From positions 28,804,740-28,868,739 of the forward strand of contig CAIIXF020000009.1 of the NCBI GenBank assembly GCA_903813345.2: a DNA stretch of 64,000 bases. Reading direction: 5' to 3'. The position numbers and the translations under genes are program-made. The notes beneath the pieces are model-generated. The model saw only the letters and a program-made list of their open reading frames with translations. It had not been told where the DNA came from and made no database searches. The stretch's first letter is position 1. Every line of letters starts with the position of its first letter. Source of the stretch: Owenia fusiformis. Lineage: Eukaryota > Annelida > Polychaeta > Sabellida > Oweniidae. Positions 51,201-63,200 of this stretch are shown here, one piece after another.

Positions 51201-54200
51201 CATAGCATCGTTACTAAAGAGGAAAGCAGTTAGTCTCGCATCAAGCCTTTGTAGATCCCCAAGCACCTGAAGAGGGAGGGGATCTGGAGACTTGACGCAA
51301 GACGCTAGCCATAGTACCCCTATGATAATCATTTCTGATTTGATGCTGATCATCTTAACAATCTCAAATGTAATGATCATATATGGGAGTTTAATTGCTA
51401 ATTCTAGGCAGAAAATGTAATTATTCTGATTAGATATAGGTAAGATCAGAAGACATATCTCTCGTTTGAAGAGTTTATGTGAAGTCAACCTCTTAACAAG
51501 GGTTATCATATTGGGTATGGTGAACTTGAAACTCAGGGAAAGTCATGACTCAGAAAGCAGAGCCAGATGTTAGTCTGGTTAGTCATAGAGTACTTAAATC
51601 TTGAGTCTTCTATCACACAGTTACAATTAGTTGTTTTACCCTAGAGCAGCTTGACCCTGTCTTTTTAGAGTTTTATGCGTTATAATAAAGGATTTGTGTT
51701 CCTTGGATGTATACTTGTACATTTAAGAAGTCTGATAATTTTTATGTTACATGTATCGAGTTTAAGTTTATGTGCTAGGGTTTTGTAATAACTTTTTTCA
51801 TCAGAGTGAAAACGTGGTTAGGCATTATACCAAAATTCAGGTCTTAACTATGTTTTTCATGTGTGTATATGTAATTATATTAAAAATATGTATAACCATT
51901 GCATTCTGAGTTACTGTTTAATATTCATATTCAATATTCAATAGATCGTTAGGATGAATACTGGATATACGAGGGGTGATCCAAAAGTCTTGGACGCCCT
52001 GCTCTAATTTTGTTGGTTTTTGATAAAATTACTTTAAACTTTCCAATGATAAAGACCAACAACCTAACTACTTTGTGTATTAATTTCATGGAGAAATGAT
52101 ATGTATTATGTAGTTTTCTAGACAGTTTTTAACATGGGGACCCTGTCACCCGGAACGGTATTCACACATGACAACTTTCAGCCTTAAATGTTGCCGCCAT
52201 TTGACTTGTTTCGCAAGTCTTGACCACTGTCTCTTTTTGAATTGTGAATGTTAAACCATGTTAGTTTACTTCCTTTCTTACTAGGCAACCAATTAATTGT
52301 GTTTTATTTATAATGTCCCATATGACAATGATCATATCTGTCAAATTCTAAGAAAATGACATCAGACAAACAACCCTCATTCTTGTATCATTTTTGCTCC
52401 AAAATGGCTGCTGAAATGCAGAACATGAAAGAAATCAAAGTGGAACAAAGAATACTACAAGATATTTTCACTATTATTGACCTTTAGCAGCTACTATATG
52501 CACAATACAGTCTAGATATGGCTCTGTGTGATTTTCTACCTTTTTTCGAAGTTGAAAGGAGGGTTGAAAGAAAATGTTTTTTTACTCATTGGATGAGGTT
52601 TAGACTGGCACCCCAGTATCATTTGTATCACATAAGGAATGTCAGTTTCATAAATGTCTTCCATTCATTGGCAAAGCAGTATGAAAAATGGGTTCAAATT
52701 CGTGGAAAATATGTTGAAAAGTAGGTCTTAATATGTGAAGATGATGATAGCAGATGACACTCAGATTGAAAATCGGAAATTCTCTCATATAATGACTGGT
52801 GTTAGGATGTGCACCCGCACCTAAAGTATTTGCCATATTATAACAGTTGTGACGTGATTTGCTATATTTAAAAATACCGTTCCGGGTGGCAGGGACCCAG
52901 TGTTAAAGAATCTTTACCAAAAAGCTAAAATATATTATTTTCTGTTGAAACTTATACACAATGTTGTTAAGATGTTGATCTTTATTAGGAGGCCCCCCGA
53001 AGGGGCCTCCTATCAATTTTGTAGATATTATTATTATTCTTTATTATTAGACTCCAGATTGAAAATCTGGAGTCTATTGTTTTTGCCTGTTTTCTTTATT
53101 ATTATTATTATTCCTCCTCACCAAATTTCTCGTCAACTATAACAGCTTACTTAATCCAACTTACATGGTTAACTAAGGACTGTATCCGGCTTTCTGGGAA
53201 ATTAGGTCAAATTTCTATCTAGGTCATAGGTCAAGAACTAGGTCAAATCGTTGATTTTCACTAATTCACCACTTTTCTCAGTCGTCTTTCAATATTTTTG
53301 CTCCGGTTTTTTTTCATCATGTTTCTTGGAAAAACCGCTAATTCCGTAAGGCAAATCATTTTTTGATTACTCTTACCGATTTTGAGATATTGCGTCCGAA
53401 AAGTAGGTCAGAACAAAAAACTCTCCAAATTCAACATGAGAGTTATGAAATAAGTGTAGAATGATCTCAGGAATCCGAATCTGCAAACCAAATTTCGATC
53501 GGACTTCCGGTTCGGAAGTTATGGCGTTTTGAAAGCTCAAAAATAGCTAAATTTGGTGCCTATGTTAAGTCAATGGGAAAAAAGACTTTTTCGAAGTGTA
53601 AAATACAGGATATAGACTGAGTACAGCTTAACATAATGAATGCTTATAAAAGAAGGGGACCTCAAAAGCTACATAGTTTCAAAATTTGGACACCAAAATG
53701 CCTAGGTCAAAATCTAGGTCAAATTCATAGTGTTTCCTTATTTTTACGATTCTGACACTACACTTGAATAACTTACTTCCAAATTTTGTATACAGGTAGC
53801 AAAGAGTGTGCTAATAGGGTTAGGCTTTTGCCGTCAGAAAGTATTTTGACCCACTTTTGAGATATGGTGTCCGAAAAGTAGGTCAAAATAAAAAGTTCTC
53901 CAGATCCAACGTATGAGTTATGAATTAAGGGTAGAATTTTCCCAGGAATCCGAATCTGCAAACCAAATTTCGATCCGACTTCCGGTTCGGAAGTTATGGC
54001 GTGTCCAAAAAGTAGGTCAAAATAAAAAAAATCCAAATTTAACGTATGAGTTATGAATTAGGGGTAGAATTTTGTCAGGAATCCAAATCTGCAAACCAAA
54101 TTACGATCCGACTTCCGGTTCGAAAGTTATGGGGTTTTGAAAGCTCAAAAATCGCTAAATTTGGTGCCCCATGTTATGTCAATGAGAAAAAGGATTTTTT

Positions 54201-57200
54201 GAAGTGTAAAATACCAGATAAAGACTGAGTACAGCTTAATATTCTGAAAGCCTATAAAAGGAGGGGACCTCGAAGGCTATCTAGCTTTAAAATTTGGACG
54301 CAAAAATGCCTTGGTCAAAATCTAGGTCAAATTCATAGTTTTTCCTTATTTTTGCGATTCTGACATTACACTTTAAGGATTTGCTTCAAAATTTTGTATA
54401 CAGGTAGCAAAGAGTGTGCTTATAGTGTTAGCCTTCTGCCGTCAGAAAGTTTTTTGACCCACTTTTGAGATATGGTGTCCGAAATGTAGGTCAAAATAAA
54501 AAATTATCCAAATTTAACGTATGAGTTATGAATTAAGGGTAGAATTTTCTCAGGAATCAGAATCTTTAAACCAAATTTCGATCTAACTTCTGGTTAGATA
54601 GTTATAGCGGTTTGAAGTCTCGAAAAGTCGATATGATGATATCCCCATGTTAAGCTAATAGAGTCGAAGATAGCCTTCTTAAAAGTTGTCTAAATGTCTA
54701 TATTCTAGCTGACTCAGCTTATTCTGAATGACTCAGCTTACAAGTTCTGGATGACTCAGCTTAAAAAAATGTGAAATCTGGAGTCTTAAATTGAACTTGT
54801 TCAATTTACATGTCTAGTTATTATTTATTCTTCCTCCCTCTTTTTCTCCTACTTCCAACTACCTTTCAACTAGGTACTACATAGTCCTACTAGGGACCTG
54901 GGCTGAACTTGGCGGGAAAGGAATTTTTATCTAGGTCAAGGTCAAAGGTCAAAATCTAGGTCAAATCTAAGTTTTTTTCAAGTTTCTCAAATCCTGACAC
55001 TACACTTAAATATTTTTGGCTGAATTTTTGCACACAGATAGATATTAGTATTCTATTAGTCTTAGCCTTTTGCCGTCTAGAGAAATTGTGCCTAGATTTT
55101 GAGATATTGAAGGTCAAAAAAAGGTCAAAAAAGGTCTTTTTTCAACTTGCTTCAAATTGACCAAATTTTTTTTTAAAACTCATCTACAAGTTCTCAGGAT
55201 TCCAAATCTGACCTTACTTTTGACCTTTGACCTTTGGTTGACCTTCATTGACCTCAGAAAGATCAAAAAAGTTGATTTTTCAAATCGATTTTCTGGATTC
55301 AAATTTAGGTATATTTATTCACAAAAGATCTTCTGAGGTCTAAAAAAGTAAAATTTGCAAGGTCAAAGGTCAAGGTCATCAAAAGAAATCACAAACTGTG
55401 TTTTCTAAGTTTCTCAAAATTGGAGACTACAAATCAATTTTTTTTACTGAAAGTCAGAATATATATTCCTCTAAAGGTTCTACACATATTAGCAATTGAC
55501 TATTTATTAAAATTTTGCTCCAGTTTTGAGATATTAGAACTCAAAAACTGAAAAAAGGTCAAATTTCAAAAATTTTCAAGGTCAAATTTCAACTTGCTCT
55601 AAATTGACCAAACTTTTTTTAAAAAAGCATCTACAAGATCTCAGGAACTCAAATCTGACCTTAGTTTTGAACTATGACCTTTAGTTGACCTTCAGTGACC
55701 TTCGAAAGGTCAAAAAAGTTAATTTTTCAAATTGATTTTCTGGATTAAAATTTAGGTTTCTTCAATCAGAAAAGATATACTGAGGTCTAAAAAGTAAAAC
55801 CTGTAAGGTCAAAGGTCAAGGTCATCAAACAAGATCACAAACTGTGTTTTCTAAGTTTCTCAAAGTTTGTGACTACAAATCAATATTTTTGAATTAAAGT
55901 CAGGATATATATTCCTCTAAAGGTTTTACACATAATAACAATTGATTATCTATTAAAATTCTGCACCAGTTTTGAGATATTGGACCTCAAAAACTGAAAA
56001 AGGTCTAATGTTGAAATTTTTCAAGGTCAAATTTCACATTGCTTCAAATTGACCAAACTTTTTTTTAAAAATCATCTACAAGATGCCTGGAGTTCATATA
56101 TGTCCTTGTATTTAAGATTTGACCTTTGGCTGACCTTTAAATGTTCAAAACAGCCTACGGGGCCTCCGTAAGATTGCTTGCAATCTTCTAGTTATCTGAA
56201 AGTTTCGTGCAATTATATTAGAAAATAGCAAAGTTAGAGTGGAGCGTCCAAGACTTTTGGATCACCCCTCGTATTGGCTAATTTGATGATGTTGTAGGTA
56301 GAAATTTGACTGTGCAAAAACAGGATTAGTTAATGAAAACACAGAATGAATTTTTAAAAGCCCATCCTATGATCCTGAACATCATTAACATCATCAGCAT
56401 CATCATCTGTGAAAAATGATATAGGATGTTTCTATTTTTCTAAAATTCTATTATTGTCTTGTCAGTGGGAAGATGTAGATAACAATTCTGTTTATTGATT
56501 GAATAAGTACATATTCAATTTATATGCTATATAATTTAATTAACTGTAAGCATTTGCAGAATGATGCCCTGTTCAGTTATTATCTGCCTGTTTATAACAT
56601 TATTCCCTATTTTCTGGGATACTTTAGCAAACTCAGTGTGAACATCTAAAAAAGATTACGAAGTGTCCATTGAGAATGTGAATGTTGGTAATAGTTGATT
56701 TTAAGGTCAAAACTAAATGTGCTGATTAACAGGTAGTTGCAAGTTCTCTGCAACTACCTGTTATGAATAAATGAAGCATTCAGCTTGGTTAGAGGTATTC
56801 CATGTAACTTTGCATTCGACTGAGTTAGGAATATAACATTGTGGTAATCCACGCCCTCTCCATCTCTATCCTTCTGGATGCGATGCAACAGAGAGAGATG
56901 CTATGAGTATCAGAATGGGAATATAACATTTAGTGGATTTAAATGTCAAAGTGACAAAACTCTATGGGAAAAGTCTCTATGTGAAATGAACACCACCGTG
57001 AATGTCAAACCACTGAGCAACTAAACAAGTCAAAAGTGTCAGATGCTGGTATGCCTCAGCTCAAATTTGAGGTTTTTGGGGTAGAACAACATAACACAAC
57101 AACATAACCTTCTTATTAAAAGATTTTTGAACAAACATAAATATAGTTGCCAAACTTGCCATTCTCATATTCAGCCCCTCTCTGTCGGCTTGCATTATGC

Positions 57201-60200
57201 TACATATAAACTGGGAAGTCTGCCCAGATGTCAGTTTAGCTATAAGGTGGCTTATTTATAAGTTTGACAATATCTTTTTCATGTCACTACCAGAAGTGGT
57301 GACATATTGTTATACTAAAGTTATCCAAAAGTCTAAAATGATCATGACATTTTAATATGTAGATGTTGTCTGCAAGTTAGCAGAAGTACTTGCACATGTA
57401 AAGGATATTGTATATGTATGTACTTGTACTGTATATTTATGTACTTGTACTGTATATTTATGTACTTGTACTGTATATTTACTATATATGTACTTGTACT
57501 ATACTTCCATGAACTCATTGTGTTTTATATTATATAGGCATATATGCCAATTTCTTAGTATAAGTATCAAAATCATCGGTGTGTCTTTGATATGCCAATT
57601 TATCATTTACATGTCCTTGGAATTTTTCTTGTTTATTCATCGAATGTTTTCTTGTGTTTTTCAGATAGAGAAGATCAGTCCATCCTTTGCACGTAAGTAC
57701 ATGTCAAGAGACCTGTAGAGAGAGGGGTACTTAATATTATAATACCTCACTATCCTGGAGAAATTATTATCCGATATTCTAGGGTCTCTGCGTAACCCTC
57801 AAATTCAGAGAATAGCAGAAATTACAACTGTTGATTAAGCTCTTTTTAAAGACGTGAAATTGAACTCTTAAAAGGGTTATCTAAAAATACTGAGAGTGAG
57901 AGGAAATACTTTACTCCCAGGGTTCTAAGAATGTAATTGATAGATTTGCTCCCATTTTGTAATATACCATTCTCTATAAACAGGGAGTATTATTTCCAGA
58001 GAATGTAATTGATAGATTTGCCACCATTCTGAACTACACCATTCTCCACTTAACAATGTGATTAACATATTCTTTATCATGAAATGAATCTTATAAGAAG
58101 TGGCAGTGAATAAGTGAAAAAGTTGATGAAGTGATATCTAACAGGTCTCATATTTGACCTCATCCACCCTATGAGGAAAACATATCTGGGTGTAGAACTG
58201 GATTCTCAATATTTATAAATTCCTCTGAGGTATTTTCTTTTTAATGATTTATGATCTTTATATTGTAACATCAAGAATTGTGATCTAGCATACTTTGGAG
58301 AAACCAAAATTGATATAAATCCTGATTTCCTGACCCTCACTGAGATTCAACCCTTGGGGGTCAGGTAGAAAACTAGGGATACAGTTTCTGAAAAACTTTT
58401 TCAATGTTACAATTAAGTTACTTATCTTTTTAATTATTAATTAGTACAAATCATAGTCATCTACTTATTAGAAATATGCAATTGTTCATTGCTAATACTT
58501 ATTGAAATCTTGATAAGGGCAACCTCTTCATTTCTGTAATAAGTAGCCTTAATTGAAACTTATCAATGTGAACCACTTAAGCTTATTTAACCCTCCTAAT
58601 CGTGAAGTTTCACCCTAATAAGAATCATTCTTCACTTTTTACGAACCTGTCTGAATTATTTGCCTGATTTCTGGCATTTGCGGATAATTTTAAGTTATAC
58701 TAGATTGTGCATTATATTTATCATGAATTTCAGTCTTCTCTGTATTTACAAATAAAATATTGACTGAAGATTTCATATATTGTGCTGAAGAATTTATCTC
58801 TAGGACCACTGTTACAAATCCCTGTTGTTATGAAGCATTTGGAGATGTGATAACCTGTATCACCTTTATTTGTAGTAGTCTTCTAGACTCCCTATGAAGT
58901 GGTAAAACATGGAACTGAAACATGAAAATTTTAAATCTCCCAAAGTAAAGATATAAGTGAAAACTTCTTATCGCTTTGTAGAACATACATTCTGTCAATC
59001 TATGATATTTTTTTGGTTTATACAGCTACCATAAGGTTTTATTTTTTACAATGCCAATTGATGATTAAGTAAATGGTTAAGTTTGGCTTATAATGTTGTT
59101 AATTTTTTTTTTGTGTTTTGATATAAAGATGTAGTTTATGTCTTTCATCAATTTGTTCGACCTCTATATCCTATTATACACTTGATCATTTCCTCCCATG
59201 TTTTACGTATTTTCTTTTTTTATTTATTTCAATTGTTCTGTTCAAACAATATGAGAGGTCAAGTCAGAACATCGTTTTTTGTCAACAATGTTATTTTTCA
59301 CTGAGAACATCGGCATTTTGTTTCATTTTAAATAGGGAAGGGATTCTGTCAAAATTGCATAGAAATGACAAGGCAACAACCAAAGGTACACATTTTCTCA
59401 GATTATCTTTACCAAAATAACCTATTGTTTTGAGTAAATAAGTGTTTTTTCTCATTCATGTTGTTCTAATCAAACTATAGAACATATTTTGACTCAACCC
59501 ATAAGTAGTATCAGGTACCTTTTATATGCATTTATATACAATAAAGCCTCTATATCAGAATACCTCTCTAATCCGAAAACCTCTTATTGTGAACACTTTC
59601 TTGGTTCAGATTTTGATTCACTTATTAAGAAACCTCGAAATGTGAACACCTGAACACTTTTGACCAGTCCAAGTAGTGTTGGCATAAGTCAGTTTTTACT
59701 GTGCTTGTACAGTACTGTAAAGTGCAGTATAAGATTACATAGAGGTAAAATGACATTTTAAAATAAACACTTCAAGGAGAGTCAATAGTATAACAGGAAA
59801 TGAATGTTAGTTTTAATCAAATATATAAAATACATTCTCTAGTACAGCGGCAGAGTTATCATGACATCCTGTATTCGTCATGTTTCTATATATTTTACTT
59901 TTCTTTTATGAGATATGGTTATTCACATTTCTTTTCAACTTATATTTTTAATCTTTTAAGGGATTAAGCGCTCAAAGTACTTGTGGTGATTTCACAATTC
60001 TAAGTGGTGATTAAAGGCGTTAAATATTGGCGGAATCTATAAACAATAATTCTTTAAATCTTGTCTAATCTGAAGGGATGGGCCAAAATTGTTTGGATTA
60101 ACAGGTCCCCACATTTCAAGGTTTAAAGAACATTTAAGTCAATTGGAGATTACAAATGTGAAAGAGTGTTCACATTGATAGGTGTTCGGATTATAGAGGT

Positions 60201-63200
60201 GTTCTGATATACAGGTTTCAGTATACAGTATTCTGGGTTCAAAGTATAAAATAACTATTTGTAAAATGTTCCATAGTTTAAACAAAACTATTAACTGGAT
60301 AGAATGTCCCAATTATGACCCAAATCTCTCTAAAATTAAACAGTAGAAAATCACTACTTACATCATGTTTACTTGTGAGTTATACTTACCCTTCCCTCCA
60401 ATTTTTAATCTCTACACAAAAAAAGCATAATATTGTATTTTTCCCTGAGTAAGATGATATATTCATCAATCTTCATCTCTCTACACTTGAGAGGGTAACA
60501 CAAAACTAATCAACATATACTAAGTTGTGAAAATAGTGGGGAACAGCAGATTTCATAATATGAACAAGGTTCAAGTTGAGATTTATATACTGCACACTGA
60601 TCTCCAGACTTCAAATTACAGAGGAAATACATTAAAAATCTAAAAGTGACACAATTAAGTAAATATTTACATACTGAAATATTAAGACGGAAAAATGTAA
60701 TGAAAGTATTAACTGGATATTTAACTACTAACTTCTGACTTGTGTCATTCATGAAAAATGACTTGTTAATATAACATGACCTCAACATAAATCTTGCATT
60801 TCCATTTGTTCAATGTCAATGTAATGATTTGGGGACTTGTGGTTGATAGAAATAACCATTGCCATGGTTAACTGTTACCATGGTTTCAGAGAAAATGTAG
60901 CATCATCTATCATTATTAGAAATTAGAATGAATCCATTTTTATATGAATGTACACCGCATTTTCCTTTAAACAATTCACTCAGGTACACCTTCTGTAAGT
61001 TTGAATCCCTCTTTATCTAACGCTTATGAGAGCAATTGACAGCTGAGGCCATTGATTTTACAATCTTCAAACATCTTATCCCAGTTTGGCAAAACTTATC
61101 TGATTAAAGTATATTATTATGTCACCACCAGAAGTGGTACCATATTGTTATAGTCTAACTGACGGTGTTTGGCGTTTGGTGTATCTGTAACAAATGGCTG
61201 GTGGTGACATCTTGCATGTTATCACCTTCTACTTTTCATTTGTGTTTAGTCTCAATCAGTAAATAGAGTAAATTGAACAATGTCTTGTTTTTGCAGAGGA
61301 GAATCAGGTGCAGGGAAAACAGAAAACACCAAAAAAGTCATTCAGTATTTGGCGTACGTGGCTGCGTCACTCAAACATGGCAAACAAAGCGTTGCAAATG
61401 TTGTCAACGCAATGCATGTAAGTTTAAAGAACTTGGCGATCAATTAATTATAGTGTTATGTAATCCTGAACATGCTCACCTTTTTAAAGCTACATTCTTG
61501 CATTTTTGGTTATCAAGAAATTATTTTGAGAGATTACTATATATATGGTACGAGAGAACTCATGGCAGCATGGGTATTTGTCATACTTCAAGAACACACC
61601 CTTTTTAATGGAAACATAAAGTTACTCTCAAATATGGAATAACACTACAGAGCTATGTTCGGATTATATAGCACTGGGTTGGATGTGGAATAGATTGGTC
61701 TCTGATATATCGTCTAGATATAACAAATTAATTTATAATCTAATCGACCAGTTTCTAACAGATCTGGCCATCTGCTTTGATATTCAAGTTTTATAGAATT
61801 TGTGTGTGAGCTCCACAATAACATTTCAATATTTCCTTTGGGGGAAGGATATTATATTTTACATACACAAATTCAGAAAGACTTTGATTTATTTAATGAT
61901 AATTGTGATTGAGTTCATGCTTATGGCTGTTACAGTTTTATGCTTGGCTTTTAAGCTTTGCAAAATTGATAAGGGTGCAATTATGAGACTTAAGAACTGC
62001 ATGATTTAACCCTTCCCTGTCACTTGGTAAAGTTTGTAGATACAGGAAGGGTTAATATGCATCTCAAGATTAGCTTAATGTATTGTATGCTTCATTGTAT
62101 GTACTGTATGCTTTGTTGTACATGTATATATTGTACACTTTATTGTACATAAAGCATCACAAAAAACTCACCAATATAAATTCAATTCATGCAGCATCAT
62201 ATATTTTAATTATGAATAATAAAAGTGATTATTGGTGAATTTGATTATTTTATAGTGATTTTTGTGATGCTTTTTGTCAGACAGCTTTGGTGTCAGCTAG
62301 TTGTAATGTAGCTACTGTACCCATTAACAAAACTGGAGGCTGTTGCCATGGTTACACATTAATATTACTGCTTCTCTTGATCATGTTTATAAAAGCTATA
62401 ACAATTTGAAAGGTGCTTATTTCGTTAGTCATAGTTTTTAATGGGTTCTATTAAAATACTCAAAAGAAGGGGGCATTTGGTTTCATATTTTGATGAATAT
62501 TGACAGTTTTTACTAACTTTGGTCCTAACACTCCAGTTTTTGTTAATAACTTGTTCATTTTGATTTTTTCCAGCTTTTATTTTAGCCATACTCATTCTAA
62601 TTGCTTCAGTATCTCTATTTTCTAGGTTTAAATAATTTACATATTTCTTTCTCAAATGCATTTTTATTACTTTGTTTCTGAGCATGCTTTAAAAAGGACT
62701 ACCATTGGAAAGCTCCAGATATATGTCTCAAGAGCCGTTTCACCTCACCCATGCTTTTTTCAGTCTATGATAATGCACCTACTAAACAAAAGTCTACCTT
62801 GTATTTTAATTTTTTACCTTTAATTAGTTTCATATTTTAATTGCATTTTAATTACTCATCTAATTTAATTCCTACCTGACTAGAAATTACATTTAAAAGC
62901 TTAATTCATGTTGTCTTCGTGTGTCATGTTTGCCCTATCTCTGTCTGCGCTTTTGTAAATGAGTTCCTTTGCATTTGTCTTGTAAACATCAGCATTTTAA
63001 ATATTTATCTTTTAAGATTATTTATGTGAATGGAATAAGATTATTTTTGAATCTGCTATATTTAACACTGGCTTGGAAGCGCACCTACTAATATGTTGAT
63101 AAAAGATCAAAAGTTTTCTTCATATTTAGGTTTGACCTAGTTTATATTTTTAATTCAGTATATATCGTATAAATATAAAAATTGTTGACATAAATTTTGA

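Larger units (their letters stand above)
51970..56271. mobile_element. Mariner-type MITE hosting a nest of three further elements
   Basis: Perfect 27-bp terminal inverted repeats (51970-51996 and 56245-56271; CGAGGGGTGATCCAAAAGTC and onward), flanked by TA (51968-51969, 56272-56273). Weaker complementarity extends about 100 bp inwards on both sides. Removing the internal insertions leaves only about 0.3 kb, so the host was a MITE. Confidence 0.9.
38753..57664. other. Myosin intron 2 (18.9 kb)
   Basis: Repeat-rich: family A MITEs (38984, 39457, 42112, 46078, 50218), an inverted repeat around CCAGACTACAC/GTCTGGACT (40060-40140), G runs at 40846, 44092 and 45266, three GCAAGTGTAAATATATTTTG-like direct repeats (43432-43525), a degenerate CCTGTCCTCAATA-type repeat (about 45530-45680), 69-bp minisatellite (48208-49200), transposon nest (51970-56271), family C motif (57283) and 26-bp repeats (57408-57512). 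I see no coding exon in it. Confidence 0.7.
57693..61296. other. Myosin intron 3
   Basis: 3.6 kb with family A MITEs at 59540-59701 and 60055-60224 and a family C motif at 61120. Otherwise AT-rich, no coding signal. Confidence 0.65.

Noticed and set aside
59332-59387. Possible small exon in myosin intron 3 with AG/GT borders
   Set aside because: Exons 3 and 4 join in exact phase across it and its translation has stops; not needed.
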